Assembly: GCA_027031325.1 (NCBI GenBank)
Contig: JALVRI010000576.1
Location: 1 to 24,218 of the forward strand
Length of the DNA stretch: 24,218 nt
Direction of reading: 5' to 3'
From: Desulfobacteraceae bacterium
GTDB taxonomy: Bacteria; Desulfobacterota; Desulfobacteria; Desulfobacterales; Desulfosarcinaceae
Shown here in pieces: positions 1 through 8,166 of this stretch. The notes below the pieces were generated by a model that was given only the letters and a program-made list of their open reading frames with translations, was not told where the DNA came from and searched no databases. How positions within the stretch are numbered: the first letter of the stretch is position 1; every line of letters starts with the position of its first letter. The translations under genes and the position numbers were made by a program.

Positions 1-93
1 GCACAAAGGGCAGTCGGGGGACGGATCGGAAAGCCGTACCAGGGCCTCGAAGTCGTGGCCGCAGGCCGGGCACTTGAAATCGTACAGGGGCAT
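1..93 (-). CDS. FmdB-type zinc-ribbon protein, N-terminal 31 residues (cut by window edge)
   Basis: The reading frame starts at an ATG at 93 and stays open to base 1, so only the first 31 residues are visible. They begin MPLYDFKCPACGHDFEAL and end in a second Cys pair (CPLC). This is the hallmark start of the FmdB/CxxC_CXXC_SSSS small zinc-ribbon family: a short start, CPxCG, an F-E-x-L stretch, then a second CPxC. Members are about 70-110 residues and bind one zinc; the molecular role is unclear, and regulatory naming comes from formamidase/amidase gene clusters. It starts 7 bases after the hisHF stop, so it is probably cotranscribed with it. The family call is firm; the function is not known. 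Confidence 0.8.
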   Translation of the reverse strand, partial: MPLYDFKCPACGHDFEALVRLSDPSPDCPLC

Positions 94-100
94 AGCGTTT

Positions 101-1681
101 TTACTCCCCGGCTTGATGTCTGATTTCAACCTTGTCGGCCAGGTATTGCTTGACCTGGCCGATGGGAACCTCGCCACGGTGAAAGATGCCGGCGGCCAGG
201 GCGGCTTCGGCCCCTGTCGCGCTAAACACCTGGTAAAAATGCTCCGGGCAGCCTGCACCGCTGGAGGCGATCACCGGAATCGAAACCGCTTCCTTGACGG
301 CATTGACCAGCTCAAGGTCGAAACCCTGGTTGGTGCCGTCGCGATCTATGCAATTGAGCAGGATTTCTCCGGCTCCCAGCTCCTGACAGATTTCGGCCAG
401 GGTGATTGCGTCCAGGGGACGTCCTTCCCGGCCGCCTTTTACCGTGCATTGGTACCAGCAGTGGCGTCTGCCGGCCGGATCGGGATAGCTGGTTTCGATA
501 ACCCGCCGGCCGGATGCCTCCGGGCCGTCCACGTAAACCCGGCGCGGATCGATGGAGATGACCACGGCCTGGTTGCCGTAGACCGAGGCGATCTGCTCGA
601 TGGCGCTGCTGCCCGGGCTGTGGTCGCCGGCCAGGTACCTTTCGGCCACCATGACCGCTTCAGATCCGATCGAAACCTTGTCGGCCCCGGAGCGGAAATA
701 GGCCGAAGCCACTTGAAGGGCCGACCACCGGCGGCCGCCTGAGTCGGTGTAGTCCCTGATTCCGCCGCCGATGGTCAGGGGAACAAAGACCTTTCGGCAA
801 GTGCGGCGGAGTACTTCCAGCATGGGCATGTCTTTGAGGGGAAAGTCCCTGAAACCGGTGATGTTGAGAAAGGTTATCTCGTCGGCCCCTTCCCGGTAAT
901 AGCGCCTGGCAAGTTCCACCGGTTTGCCAAGATTGCGCACCCGGCCTTTTTCGCGGACATCGTACTGGTCGCCCTTGGTGACCACCAGGTCTCCCCGGTC
1001 GTTGGCGCGCACGTCGAGGCAGGCGATGATCCGCTTGGCAAGCCGGGTGGGACAAGGGCGGTGTTGCGGCAGGCAGGGGGCCGGGTTGCGGATGAAGTTT
1101 TCAAGGATCCGGAGGCCGGCCGGTCCGCTTTTTTCCGGGTGAAACTGGGTGGCTACCAGGTTGCCGCGCTGGACGGCGCTGACAAAGGGATAGCCGTAGT
1201 CGGTGGTGGCCAGGACGTGGGAAACATCATCGCAGACGGCGTGGTAACTGTGGACAAAGTAGAATTTTTCGTCACCTTCCAGGCCGCAGAAAATCGGGCT
1301 GGCAGCCCTGGCCGTTATCCCGTTCCAGCCGATATGGGGTACGGCCAGATCGGTTTCGAAGCGCACGATGCGCCCCGGCAGGACCGACAGGCCCCGGATG
1401 CCGGGTGCTTCCCGGCTGCCTTCGAAAAGGGCCTGCAGTCCCAGGCAGATACCGAGAAAGGGACGGTCCTCCAGAAGGTATTTTTTCAATGCTTCTGCCA
1501 GGTGGCGGCGCTGAAGGGTTTCCATCATCTGTCCGAAGGAGCCGACCCCTGGAAAAACAAGCTTTTCGGCGGCCATGATGTCGGACGGCTTTTCCACCAG
1601 GCGCACCGTTTCGCCCAGGGTCTCGATGGCGTTGATGACGCTGCGCACGTTTCCGGCACCGTAATCGAGCAAGGTGATCAT
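101..1681 (-). CDS. hisHF: Bifunctional imidazole glycerol-phosphate synthase, HisH-HisF fusion (eukaryotic HIS7 type)
   Basis: Step 5 of histidine synthesis: the amidotransferase half releases ammonia from glutamine and the cyclase half converts PRFAR to imidazole-glycerol phosphate and AICAR. Residues 1-200 are a class I glutamine amidotransferase, with nucleophile Cys79 in GICLG and the His181/Glu183 pair in FHPEK. Residues about 216-526 are the HisF barrel, with catalytic Asp223 in ACLDVRAND and Asp378 in SIDPRR. The cyclase half carries the long insertions of fungal and plant HIS7 (TKGDQYDVRE, GGGIRDYTDSGGR, YFRSGADKVSIGS), not the shorter bacterial HisF form. The frame is open upstream to 1759, but the ATG at 1681 begins MITLLDYGAGN, the normal HisH start, and has AGGATGG upstream. 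It follows cbiH by 102 bases on the same strand. No other his genes are visible. Confidence 0.93.
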   Translation of the reverse strand: MITLLDYGAGNVRSVINAIETLGETVRLVEKPSDIMAAEKLVFPGVGSFGQMMETLQRRHLAEALKKYLLEDRPFLGICLGLQALFEGSREAPGIRGLSVLPGRIVRFETDLAVPHIGWNGITARAASPIFCGLEGDEKFYFVHSYHAVCDDVSHVLATTDYGYPFVSAVQRGNLVATQFHPEKSGPAGLRILENFIRNPAPCLPQHRPCPTRLAKRIIACLDVRANDRGDLVVTKGDQYDVREKGRVRNLGKPVELARRYYREGADEITFLNITGFRDFPLKDMPMLEVLRRTCRKVFVPLTIGGGIRDYTDSGGRRWSALQVASAYFRSGADKVSIGSEAVMVAERYLAGDHSPGSSAIEQIASVYGNQAVVISIDPRRVYVDGPEASGRRVIETSYPDPAGRRHCWYQCTVKGGREGRPLDAITLAEICQELGAGEILLNCIDRDGTNQGFDLELVNAVKEAVSIPVIASSGAGCPEHFYQVFSATGAEAALAAGIFHRGEVPIGQVKQYLADKVEIRHQAGE

Positions 1682-1783
1682 GAGGGTTTTCCATCCTGAA
1701 TGTTGTCGTCTTGGAGTCCTGAAAATCTCCCTATTAACCCAGGAGCGGGATAAAGACAAGTACAGGCTTGCGGCCGCGGGCGA

Positions 1784-2674
1784 TCAACCTTTATCCAGGT
1801 TATACTTGGCGGCGTAACCCCGGGGGGTTACCATGAGGCCCTCCCATGCCCAGCTCTGGCTGTTGCCCACAAACACGGTGGTCTGCATGTCGACCGGGGC
1901 CTCCGGCAGGCCGGACAAGGTGGTGAGCAGGACGCTTTGATGGGGCCGTCCGGCTGAGGTCACGACCCCGGCCGGAGTGTCCGGGGATCGATGCTCCATT
2001 ATTATCCGGCAGGCTTTTTCGAGCCTGTCCCGGCGGCGCCGGCTGCGGGGGTTGTAAAGGACGATGACAAAATCGGCGGAGGCTGCGGCCGCCAGGCGTT
2101 TTTCGATAAGCGGCCAGGGGGTCAGCAGGTCACTCAGACTGATTGCGGCAAAATCGTGCATCAGGGGTGCTCCCAGCAGGGCGGCTCCGGCTGCCAGGGC
2201 CGGGATACCCGGTATGACCTCGATTGACAGGGTTGCCTGAGCCCCTCTGTCGCTTCCGGGACCCCGTCCGGCAAGCCGGACCTTTATTTCGCGCCGGCGA
2301 CATATTTCAAGTACCAGTCCGGCCAGGGCGTATATCCCGGGATCACCGCTGCAAACCAGGGCGCAGCTTTTGCCCGCGGCGGCAAGCTCGATGGCCCTGG
2401 CCGCGCGCTCGACTTCCTTGCGCATTCCGGTGGCCACCACCTGCTTGCCTGCAAGCAGGGGACGGATAAGCTCCACGTAAGTGGTGTAACCTACCACGGC
2501 ATCGACCGTTTCCAGGACCTGCCCGGCCCTGAGCGACATCAGCTCCGGGCTTCCCGGTCCCAGGCCTATCAGGTAGAGGCCCGGCGGGCAAGGGCCACTG
2601 TCACTTGCCTGGTTTTTTGCTTTTTGACCAGCAGGGGGCCGTTTCCGGCCGCCAGGATGGCTGCTGCTTCGCAT
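1784..2674 (-). CDS. cbiH: Cobalt-factor III (precorrin-3B) C17-methyltransferase
   Basis: A SAM-dependent methyltransferase that methylates C17 of the corrin precursor and contracts the ring. It belongs to the tetrapyrrole methylase family: the glycine-rich start LYLIGLGPGSPELMSLRA is near residue 33, the GDPGIYALAGL loop is in the first third, and the IPGIPALAAGAALLGAPLMHDF and VIVLYNPRSR segments are typical of CbiH/CobJ. There is no C-terminal Fe-S extension. The protein is 296 residues with an N-terminal tail of about 31 basic, Pro-rich residues before the conserved core. The ATG at 2674 is the only ATG, GTG or TTG start in frame before the core and has GGGAG about 10 bases upstream. This makes it overlap the 3' end of cbiG by 106 bases. 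It is the last corrin gene of the operon. Confidence 0.93.
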   Translation of the reverse strand: MRSSSHPGGRKRPPAGQKAKNQASDSGPCPPGLYLIGLGPGSPELMSLRAGQVLETVDAVVGYTTYVELIRPLLAGKQVVATGMRKEVERAARAIELAAAGKSCALVCSGDPGIYALAGLVLEICRRREIKVRLAGRGPGSDRGAQATLSIEVIPGIPALAAGAALLGAPLMHDFAAISLSDLLTPWPLIEKRLAAAASADFVIVLYNPRSRRRRDRLEKACRIIMEHRSPDTPAGVVTSAGRPHQSVLLTTLSGLPEAPVDMQTTVFVGNSQSWAWEGLMVTPRGYAAKYNLDKG

Positions 2675-3615
2675 ACGCTTTTTACTCCCACGTGTTTTTC
2701 GACCAGGGCCGAATGGGAGACCCGGTCTTCTACTGTTTTCAGATCAGCGGCGCTGAAAAAGACAAGCTCGGCGCAAAGTTCCTCTGCCAGGCGGGCGATC
2801 GACTCTTCGCGGCGCTTTACCTCGGCCGTGGCCACCCTGAAAATGCTTTCAGCCGCCAGTTGATACCTTTCAAGCACCTGGGCGAGTGCCCCGCGCAGCT
2901 CGGTGATGGAAGCGCCCTTGCGGCATCCCAGGCCGAGGGCGAGGCTGGGTGGATGGAGCAAAAGCCGGTCGGGGCCGGTTGGCAAGCGGGATTCGCTCAC
3001 CAGCACCAGGGGACGGCCGGCGGGAATTTGAGGGTCGGGACGATCGGTTTTTTCAAGGCCTGCCGGCAAGCTTCCGAGCCAGCCTTCAGGATCGTAGACC
3101 AGCGGTGCTATTCCCTGGATCATGGCCATGTTGACGGCCTTGATGGCCCCGGGATTGGCTATCACAAGGCCCCGTCCGGAGGCCAGGGTGTCGATGGCCG
3201 GCTTGCCGAGGCAGTCGGTTGCGGTGGTAATGACGGCCTGGGCGCCGGTCAAGGCGGCTATCCGGCGGGCAAGCCGGTTGGCCCCTCCCAGGTGACCGGA
3301 AACCAGGCTGATGGCCCAGCGGCCGGTTTCGTCCATGACCACAACGGCCGGGTCGGTCGTCTTGGATTGCAGCAAGCCGGCAAGCTGGCGTACGACTATG
3401 CCGGTTGCCATGATGAAGACATGGCCGTCGTAGCTGCCGAAGCTTGCCGCAAGGGACGGTGCCAGGCGCTCAAAACGGTTGGCCGGACGGTCGAAGTCCA
3501 CCCCGGCCGAAACGAAAAGATCGACCCGGGCGTCAAGCCCTGCAAGCCGCGCGGCAAGACGCGCGGCGCCCGGGGTCAGGGCCCAGACGGCTATTTTTTC
3601 CTTGGCCTCGCTCAT
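2569..3615 (-). CDS. cbiG: Cobalt-precorrin-5A hydrolase
   Basis: Opens the delta-lactone of cobalt-precorrin-5A and releases acetaldehyde, a step specific to the anaerobic pathway. The 348-residue protein shows the family's three parts. The N-terminal domain holds FIMATGIVVRQLAGLL and the VVVMDETGRWAISLVSGHLGG stretch. A linker domain follows. The C-terminal domain starts near LALGLGCRKGASITEL and ends with the GVKSVCEAAAIL motif. The frame is open about 70 residues further upstream, but that stretch overlaps cbiF and lacks homology; the ATG at 3615 (MSEAKEKIAVWALT) overlaps the cbiF stop as ATGA, a sign of translational coupling. The last 106 bases are shared with cbiH in another frame. Confidence 0.94.
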   Translation of the reverse strand: MSEAKEKIAVWALTPGAARLAARLAGLDARVDLFVSAGVDFDRPANRFERLAPSLAASFGSYDGHVFIMATGIVVRQLAGLLQSKTTDPAVVVMDETGRWAISLVSGHLGGANRLARRIAALTGAQAVITTATDCLGKPAIDTLASGRGLVIANPGAIKAVNMAMIQGIAPLVYDPEGWLGSLPAGLEKTDRPDPQIPAGRPLVLVSESRLPTGPDRLLLHPPSLALGLGCRKGASITELRGALAQVLERYQLAAESIFRVATAEVKRREESIARLAEELCAELVFFSAADLKTVEDRVSHSALVEKHVGVKSVCEAAAILAAGNGPLLVKKQKTRQVTVALARRAST

Positions 3616-4400
3616 GATGATTCCGCTTTGGCGGTTCTGAAACCGTGGGAAAAGGTCCCGCAATAAAGGCGCGACGGTTTGACCTTTCCTGCTGCCAGGG
3701 CCGGGCTGACTATCACCAGGGCCTGGCGGTCGATCCCGGCCTGCTTGGCGCTGGCGGCAAGGTCCCTGACGCAGGTGATGAGGATCTGCTGGTCGGGCCA
3801 GCTGGCGCGATAGACGAGCGCGCAAGGGGTCTCGGGACCGTAAGCTGCCTGGAGGGAGGCTGAAACCTTGTCCAGCAGGCCGGCCGAAAGGTAAATCGCC
3901 ATGGAGGTTTTGTGGGCCGCCAGGTCTGCCAGGGCTTCAGCTTCGGGAACCGGGGTGCGCCCGGCAACGCGGGTCAGGATCAGGCTCTGGCAAACCTCCG
4001 GCAGGGTGTATTCCAGGCCCAGGGCCGCGGCGGCGGCAAAGGCGGCCGTTACCCCCGGGATGATCCGCCAGGGTATCCGCCTCGATTCCAGGGCCTGGAT
4101 CTGTTCCGCCATGGCTCCGTAAAGGCTTGGATCACCGGTATGCAGCCGGACCACCTTTTCGCCCCTCGACCAGGCCGCAGCCATCAGTTCCACGATTTCA
4201 TCAAGGTCCAGGCCGGCGCTGTCCACGCACCGCGCCCGCAAGGCCCAGCCAAGCATCTGCTCCGGGACCAGGGACCCGGTGTAAACCACCAGGTCGGCCC
4301 CCTCCAGTGCCCGGCGGCCCTTGACGGTGATCAGTTCAGGGTCGCCGGGGCCTGCCCCGCAAAAGATTATCGGGTTTGATTCTTTTACATTTTCAGGCAT
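3612..4400 (-). CDS. cbiF: Cobalt-precorrin-4 (precorrin-4) C11-methyltransferase
   Basis: SAM-dependent methylation at C11 of the corrin ring. The 262-residue protein is a tetrapyrrole methylase with FCGAGPGDPELITVKGRRAL at its start, VVYTGSLVPEQML (typical of CbiF/CobM), the LHTGDPSLYGAMAEQI SAM loop and IIPGVTAAFAAAAALG. Length and motif order are normal for the family. The start ATG at 4400 lies 8 bases inside the end of cbiET, and the stop overlaps the cbiG start by 4 bases, so the gene sits inside a translationally coupled run. Confidence 0.95.
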   Translation of the reverse strand: MPENVKESNPIIFCGAGPGDPELITVKGRRALEGADLVVYTGSLVPEQMLGWALRARCVDSAGLDLDEIVELMAAAWSRGEKVVRLHTGDPSLYGAMAEQIQALESRRIPWRIIPGVTAAFAAAAALGLEYTLPEVCQSLILTRVAGRTPVPEAEALADLAAHKTSMAIYLSAGLLDKVSASLQAAYGPETPCALVYRASWPDQQILITCVRDLAASAKQAGIDRQALVIVSPALAAGKVKPSRLYCGTFSHGFRTAKAESS

Positions 4401-5634
4401 TTGTATCTCCGGGTGAGTCTTTCCTGATGGCCTGGATTATCCAGACCGGGTTGCCGGCCGCAAAGCGCAAACCTTCTCCAAGGGGTCGGCCGTAGGAAAC
4501 CTGGACCTGGACGGCCTCGGCCTGCCAGCCGGCCTTTTTGAAAAACGCCAGGCTCGCCTCCAGGCTGGAGAGCAGGACCGTGTTGACCACCACAACCGCG
4601 TCCGGGTTGGTCCTTGCGGCGACCACTTCAAGAATGGCCGTAAGTTGCCGGCCGCCGCCGCCGATAAAAACCCGGTCGGCCGGAGGCAACCGGTCCAGGC
4701 CTGCCGGCATCACGGCCCTTACCGCGGTGACGTTGGAGGCTTTCAGGCGCCGGCAGTTGCTTTCCAACTGGGCAAGCCGGCCGGCATCTTTCTCGACCGC
4801 AAAGATCCTTCCCTTGTAGGCCAACACCCCGGCCTCAATGGCCACCGCTCCGCTTCCGGCTCCAAGGTCCCAGACCACGGCCTCGGGAAAAAGGCGCAGG
4901 CGGGCCAGGGAAACGGCCCGCACCTCGGACTTGGTGATCATGGCCTCCCGGCGGACAAACCAGTTGTCAGGCATTCCGAAAAAAGGAACCCCGGTCAACG
5001 GGGTGTCATCCGCTTGCACCAGGATCACCATGTTGGGCTCACTGAATTTCATCCCGGACGCTTCGGCCAGGGTGAAGGAGCGGACTTTTTCGGCGGATGT
5101 TCCCAGTTGCTCGAGGACCCACATCCTGAAGCGGACGGCTCCCCAGGCAAGGGCCCGGCGGGCCACCCAGGCCGGGTCGTGGTCGGGATCGGTGAAAACC
5201 GCCACCTTGGAGCTTTGGGAGAGGGCCTTGCGAAGTTTGCCGGAGTCCCTGCGGCCGTGGCAACTGACAAAGGCCGCATCGTGCCAGGGCAGCTTGAGGC
5301 GGGCGAAGGCCGCCGCCAGGGCGCTGACATTGGGGTGGATTTCAACCCGGTCCGGTCCCAGGGTTGCGGCCAGGTAAGCGCCGATACCGAAAAAAAGCGG
5401 GTCCCCCGAGGCCAGGACTACGATCCTGGCACGGGTCATCTCTTGCCGGAGAAAATCCACCAGGCCGCCAAGATCGCGATCGATGACCTTTTTGGCGCAG
5501 TCCAGGTCCCGGAAAAATTCAAGCAGGCGGGCACCGCCCACCAGTACGTCGGCCTGCCGGATAATTTCCCGCTGCCTTTGGGTAAGATCGTCGGCTGAAA
5601 GGCCGATTCCAATTATATCGATATGATGTCGCAT
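4393..5634 (-). CDS. cbiET: Fused cobalt-precorrin-7 C5- and C15-methyltransferase/decarboxylase (CbiE-CbiT)
   Basis: One 413-residue chain joins two corrin enzymes, the arrangement called CobL in the aerobic pathway. Residues 1 to about 210 are CbiE, a tetrapyrrole methylase (IDIIGIGLSADDLT, GGARLLEFF, VVLASGDPLFFGIG). Residues about 225-413 are CbiT, a class I SAM methyltransferase that also decarboxylates the C12 acetate chain. Its SAM site VWDLGAGSGAVAIEAG is near residue 254, and FIGGGGRQLTAIL follows. It lies 18 bases after cbiD and overlaps cbiF by 8 bases. The ribosome binding site is weak, which fits coupling to cbiD translation. The fusion is common in anaerobes. Confidence 0.95.
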   Translation of the reverse strand: MRHHIDIIGIGLSADDLTQRQREIIRQADVLVGGARLLEFFRDLDCAKKVIDRDLGGLVDFLRQEMTRARIVVLASGDPLFFGIGAYLAATLGPDRVEIHPNVSALAAAFARLKLPWHDAAFVSCHGRRDSGKLRKALSQSSKVAVFTDPDHDPAWVARRALAWGAVRFRMWVLEQLGTSAEKVRSFTLAEASGMKFSEPNMVILVQADDTPLTGVPFFGMPDNWFVRREAMITKSEVRAVSLARLRLFPEAVVWDLGAGSGAVAIEAGVLAYKGRIFAVEKDAGRLAQLESNCRRLKASNVTAVRAVMPAGLDRLPPADRVFIGGGGRQLTAILEVVAARTNPDAVVVVNTVLLSSLEASLAFFKKAGWQAEAVQVQVSYGRPLGEGLRFAAGNPVWIIQAIRKDSPGDTNA

Positions 5635-5652
5635 AATACCATAATCACTGCT

Positions 5653-6795
5653 TTAAGTATTGGGTGACGGCCGGGGCATACGCCTGGTGCCTCTTTGACC
5701 ATGGTAAACCAGCTTGCCTTCAAAATCAAAGATCACGGCTTCGAGGCTTGTCCGGGAGGGACAGCAGCCTGCGGCGGAAGCCAGGAGGCGCTTTCCCACG
5801 GCCGCGATGGCCCGCGGGTGCCGGGCGCGGATGATGTCGAAGGCCTGGCGGGCCGTGTTGCAGGCCGAAACCAGGCGTGCAAGCTCATCACCGCCACCTG
5901 CCTGCCGGCACCAGTCTGCCAGGGCCTTCATGTCCACCGGGCCCTTGTCGGCGTGGGTATGGGCCAGACCCTGGGCCATTTTGACCGCCTTGCCGAAAAA
6001 GACCGCCAGGACAACAAGGCCGAATCCCCGCCTGCAAGCTTGCTCAAGGGAAAAGGCGAAAAAATCGCCCATCTGGACGAAGGCGGTTTCATCTATTTGT
6101 GGCCAGAGGCCCTGGGCGAAACGTTCACTGCGGCGCCCGGTGGTCAGGACGACCTGGTCCAGTCCCACGGCCCGTGCAACGGCCATGGCCTTTTCGATGG
6201 TGGCCTTGTAGGCCGCGTGGGACATGGGTCTTACGATACCGGTCGTGCCCAGGATCGAAATTCCGTCCAGGATACCAAGACGCGCGTTGAGGGTTTTGCG
6301 GGCCAGCTTTTTGCCATCCGGAACGAATACTTCCACGGTGATATCCAGGTCACCGGCTTGGGGGGGCAGCTCGGAGCGCACCTCGTTTTCGATCATCCGC
6401 TTGGGACCGGAGGTGATGGCCGGGTGGCCCACGGCAACCTCGAGCCCCGGCTTGGTCACCCGGCCGACTCCCGGGCCGCCGGTTATTATGACCCGGCCCC
6501 TTCCCGGGCGATGGAGGGTGACCACGGTCCCGATGCGGGCCTTGTGGGTGACATCGGGGTCGTCGCCGGCATCCTTGATGACTTCGGCCAGGGCGCGCTT
6601 GGGGCCTAGTCGGCGGCAGGCGGCAATGGCGATGGCGCCCCGGCTTCCGTCGAGAAAAGAGATTGAAACCTCGGCGGGAGCAGCTCCGCCCATCAAGAGC
6701 CTGGTGGCCGCCTTGGCGGCGGCGGCCGCCGCCGCCCCGGTGGTAAAACCGGATCGCAGGCGTTTTTGGGGTTTGGCGCCGGTTGAAGGAGTCAT
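5653..6795 (-). CDS. cbiD: Cobalt-precorrin-5B C1-methyltransferase
   Basis: Methylates C1 of cobalt-precorrin-5B, a step unique to the anaerobic route; CbiD has its own fold, unrelated to the other corrin methylases. Visible family marks in the 380-residue protein are the N-terminal RSGFTTGAAAAAAAKAA segment, DAGDDPDVTHKARIGT, ITGGPGVGRVTKPGLEVAVG and GILGTTGIVRPMSHAAYKA-like stretches. The C-terminal part has GKAVKMAQGLAHTHADKG. The ATG at 6795 overlaps the cbiL stop as ATGA. The alanine run near residues 21-28 is coded by a GCC/GCG-rich stretch and is slightly longer than usual. Confidence 0.95.
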   Translation of the reverse strand: MTPSTGAKPQKRLRSGFTTGAAAAAAAKAATRLLMGGAAPAEVSISFLDGSRGAIAIAACRRLGPKRALAEVIKDAGDDPDVTHKARIGTVVTLHRPGRGRVIITGGPGVGRVTKPGLEVAVGHPAITSGPKRMIENEVRSELPPQAGDLDITVEVFVPDGKKLARKTLNARLGILDGISILGTTGIVRPMSHAAYKATIEKAMAVARAVGLDQVVLTTGRRSERFAQGLWPQIDETAFVQMGDFFAFSLEQACRRGFGLVVLAVFFGKAVKMAQGLAHTHADKGPVDMKALADWCRQAGGGDELARLVSACNTARQAFDIIRARHPRAIAAVGKRLLASAAGCCPSRTSLEAVIFDFEGKLVYHGQRGTRRMPRPSPNT

Positions 6796-7502
6796 TTCTT
6801 GGCTATTACCAGGGTCCAGTAGCCCGGCCGCAGTTCTGCCAGCTCGCGGACATCCTGGATTACCTTTTCATCAGCCATCCCCAGGTTGGAGATCGCCACG
6901 CTGGCAGGGAGCATTTCAGCTTCTTCCAGGGCTGCCAGGATATCTGTTGTATTGCGATAAGCCTTTAGGATAACAACATTTTCAGCACAGGCACATGCTC
7001 GTCGGAGATTGTCGCCGCCCTCTGCCCCGGAAACCACCAGCAACGACTGCTCGCCCTCGACCAGGGGCAGGTTGATTCTGGCGGCCGCCGCCTGGTAGGA
7101 GGTGATACCGGGTATGGTGATGACCCGGGTGGCGGGTGAAATTTCACGGATTGCCTGGAGGATATAACCGTAGGTGGCATAGGTCAGGCAATCGCCCAGG
7201 GTGATGAAAGCCGCGTTACGGCCGCGGCGAAGCTCGCCGATGATGGTCCGGGCGTGGCGCCGCCAACTTTCCTGTTTTTGGACCGGATCCTTGGTCATGG
7301 GAAACGACAGCATGTGGACCCGGGCCGTTTCCGGAAGGTGGGGACGGACGATTTCAACGGCCCGGCTGTGCAGATTCTTGGTGGATGAAGCGGCGAAGAT
7401 CAGGTCCACCTTGTTGAGTATCTTGACCGCCTTGACCGGGATGAGATCCGGGTCTCCCGGTCCGACCCCGATTCCGTAAAGTGTGCCGTTGGCTTGGTTC
7501 AT
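6792..7502 (-). CDS. cbiL: Cobalt-factor II (precorrin-2) C20-methyltransferase
   Basis: First corrin methylation in the pathway, at C20. The 236-residue tetrapyrrole methylase begins MNQANGTLYGIGVGPGDPDL and continues with IPVKAVKILNKVDLIFA, typical of CbiL/CobI. FITLGDCLTYATYGYIL gives the SAM loop and TIPGITSYQAAAARINLPLVEGEQSL the next conserved block. A TTG lies one codon upstream of the chosen ATG, but the ATG at 7502 fits better, forming TGATG with the cbiC stop. Its stop overlaps the cbiD start. Confidence 0.94.
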   Translation of the reverse strand: MNQANGTLYGIGVGPGDPDLIPVKAVKILNKVDLIFAASSTKNLHSRAVEIVRPHLPETARVHMLSFPMTKDPVQKQESWRRHARTIIGELRRGRNAAFITLGDCLTYATYGYILQAIREISPATRVITIPGITSYQAAAARINLPLVEGEQSLLVVSGAEGGDNLRRACACAENVVILKAYRNTTDILAALEEAEMLPASVAISNLGMADEKVIQDVRELAELRPGYWTLVIAKK

Positions 7503-8149
7503 CAAAGCTGTTCCCGTGTTGTCTTTGGTTCAGGTTCGGTTGCGATTGCCAGCAGGGCCAGGGCGTTTACCACGGCGGCGGCGACGTTGGATCCTCCCTT
7601 GCGGCCCAGGTTGGAAATCCAGGGCAGGTCCAATTCCATCAGCTTTGCCTTGGACTCGGCGGCGTTGACGAAACCGACCGGCAAGCCGATGACCAGGTCC
7701 GGAAGGAGCTTTTCGGCCGATACCAGCTCGATAAGGCGCAACAGGGCCGTGGGAGCGTTGCCGACCACCCAGATTCCGCCGTCGCCCCGGCCGGCCTCCA
7801 GGTCCACAGCCGCCCTGGCCCTGGTGGTTTGCATTTCAGCCGCCGCTGTCGCCACCTCCGGGTTGGCCATTTGACAACTTACGCGGCAGCCGAACTTTTC
7901 GACGGCCTGACGGCGGATGCCCATGCCGGCCATGTTGGTGTCGGTGATTATGCGCGCCCCGGAGCAAATGGCACTAATTCCGGCATCGATGGCCCCGGGA
8001 TGAAAACGGATCATCTCCAGCCATTCGAAATCGGCCGTGGTGTGAATCACCCGTCGCACTACCTGCCAGGTGCGCTGGTCATAACCGTGGTCGCCGGCCT
8101 CGGCGTCAATAATTGCAAAACTTCGTTTTTCTATTTCTTCCGGTAACAT
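7502..8149 (-). CDS. cbiC: Cobalt-precorrin-8 methylmutase (precorrin-8X isomerase)
   Basis: Moves the C11 methyl to C12, giving cobyrinic acid. The 215-residue protein carries the family block VIHTTADFEWLEMIRFHPGA with catalytic His36. SGARIITDTNMAGMGI, LIGLPVGFVNAAESK-like and RKGGSNVAAAVVNALALLA follow in the usual order. It starts at an ATG with AAGGAA five bases upstream, lies 17 bases after cbiA, and its stop shares one base with the cbiL start. Length is normal for CbiC/CobH. Confidence 0.95.
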   Translation of the reverse strand: MLPEEIEKRSFAIIDAEAGDHGYDQRTWQVVRRVIHTTADFEWLEMIRFHPGAIDAGISAICSGARIITDTNMAGMGIRRQAVEKFGCRVSCQMANPEVATAAAEMQTTRARAAVDLEAGRGDGGIWVVGNAPTALLRLIELVSAEKLLPDLVIGLPVGFVNAAESKAKLMELDLPWISNLGRKGGSNVAAAVVNALALLAIATEPEPKTTREQL

Positions 8150-8166
8150 AACAATTCCTTTTTAAA

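Noticed and set aside
74..742. Long plus-strand frames opposite hisHF and elsewhere opposite the cbi genes
   Set aside because: GC-rich coding DNA gives long antisense frames; these lack family motifs, while the minus strand codes clear enzymes.
1682..1783. GC-rich partial palindrome after cbiH as a terminator
   Set aside because: No T run follows it and the stem is irregular.
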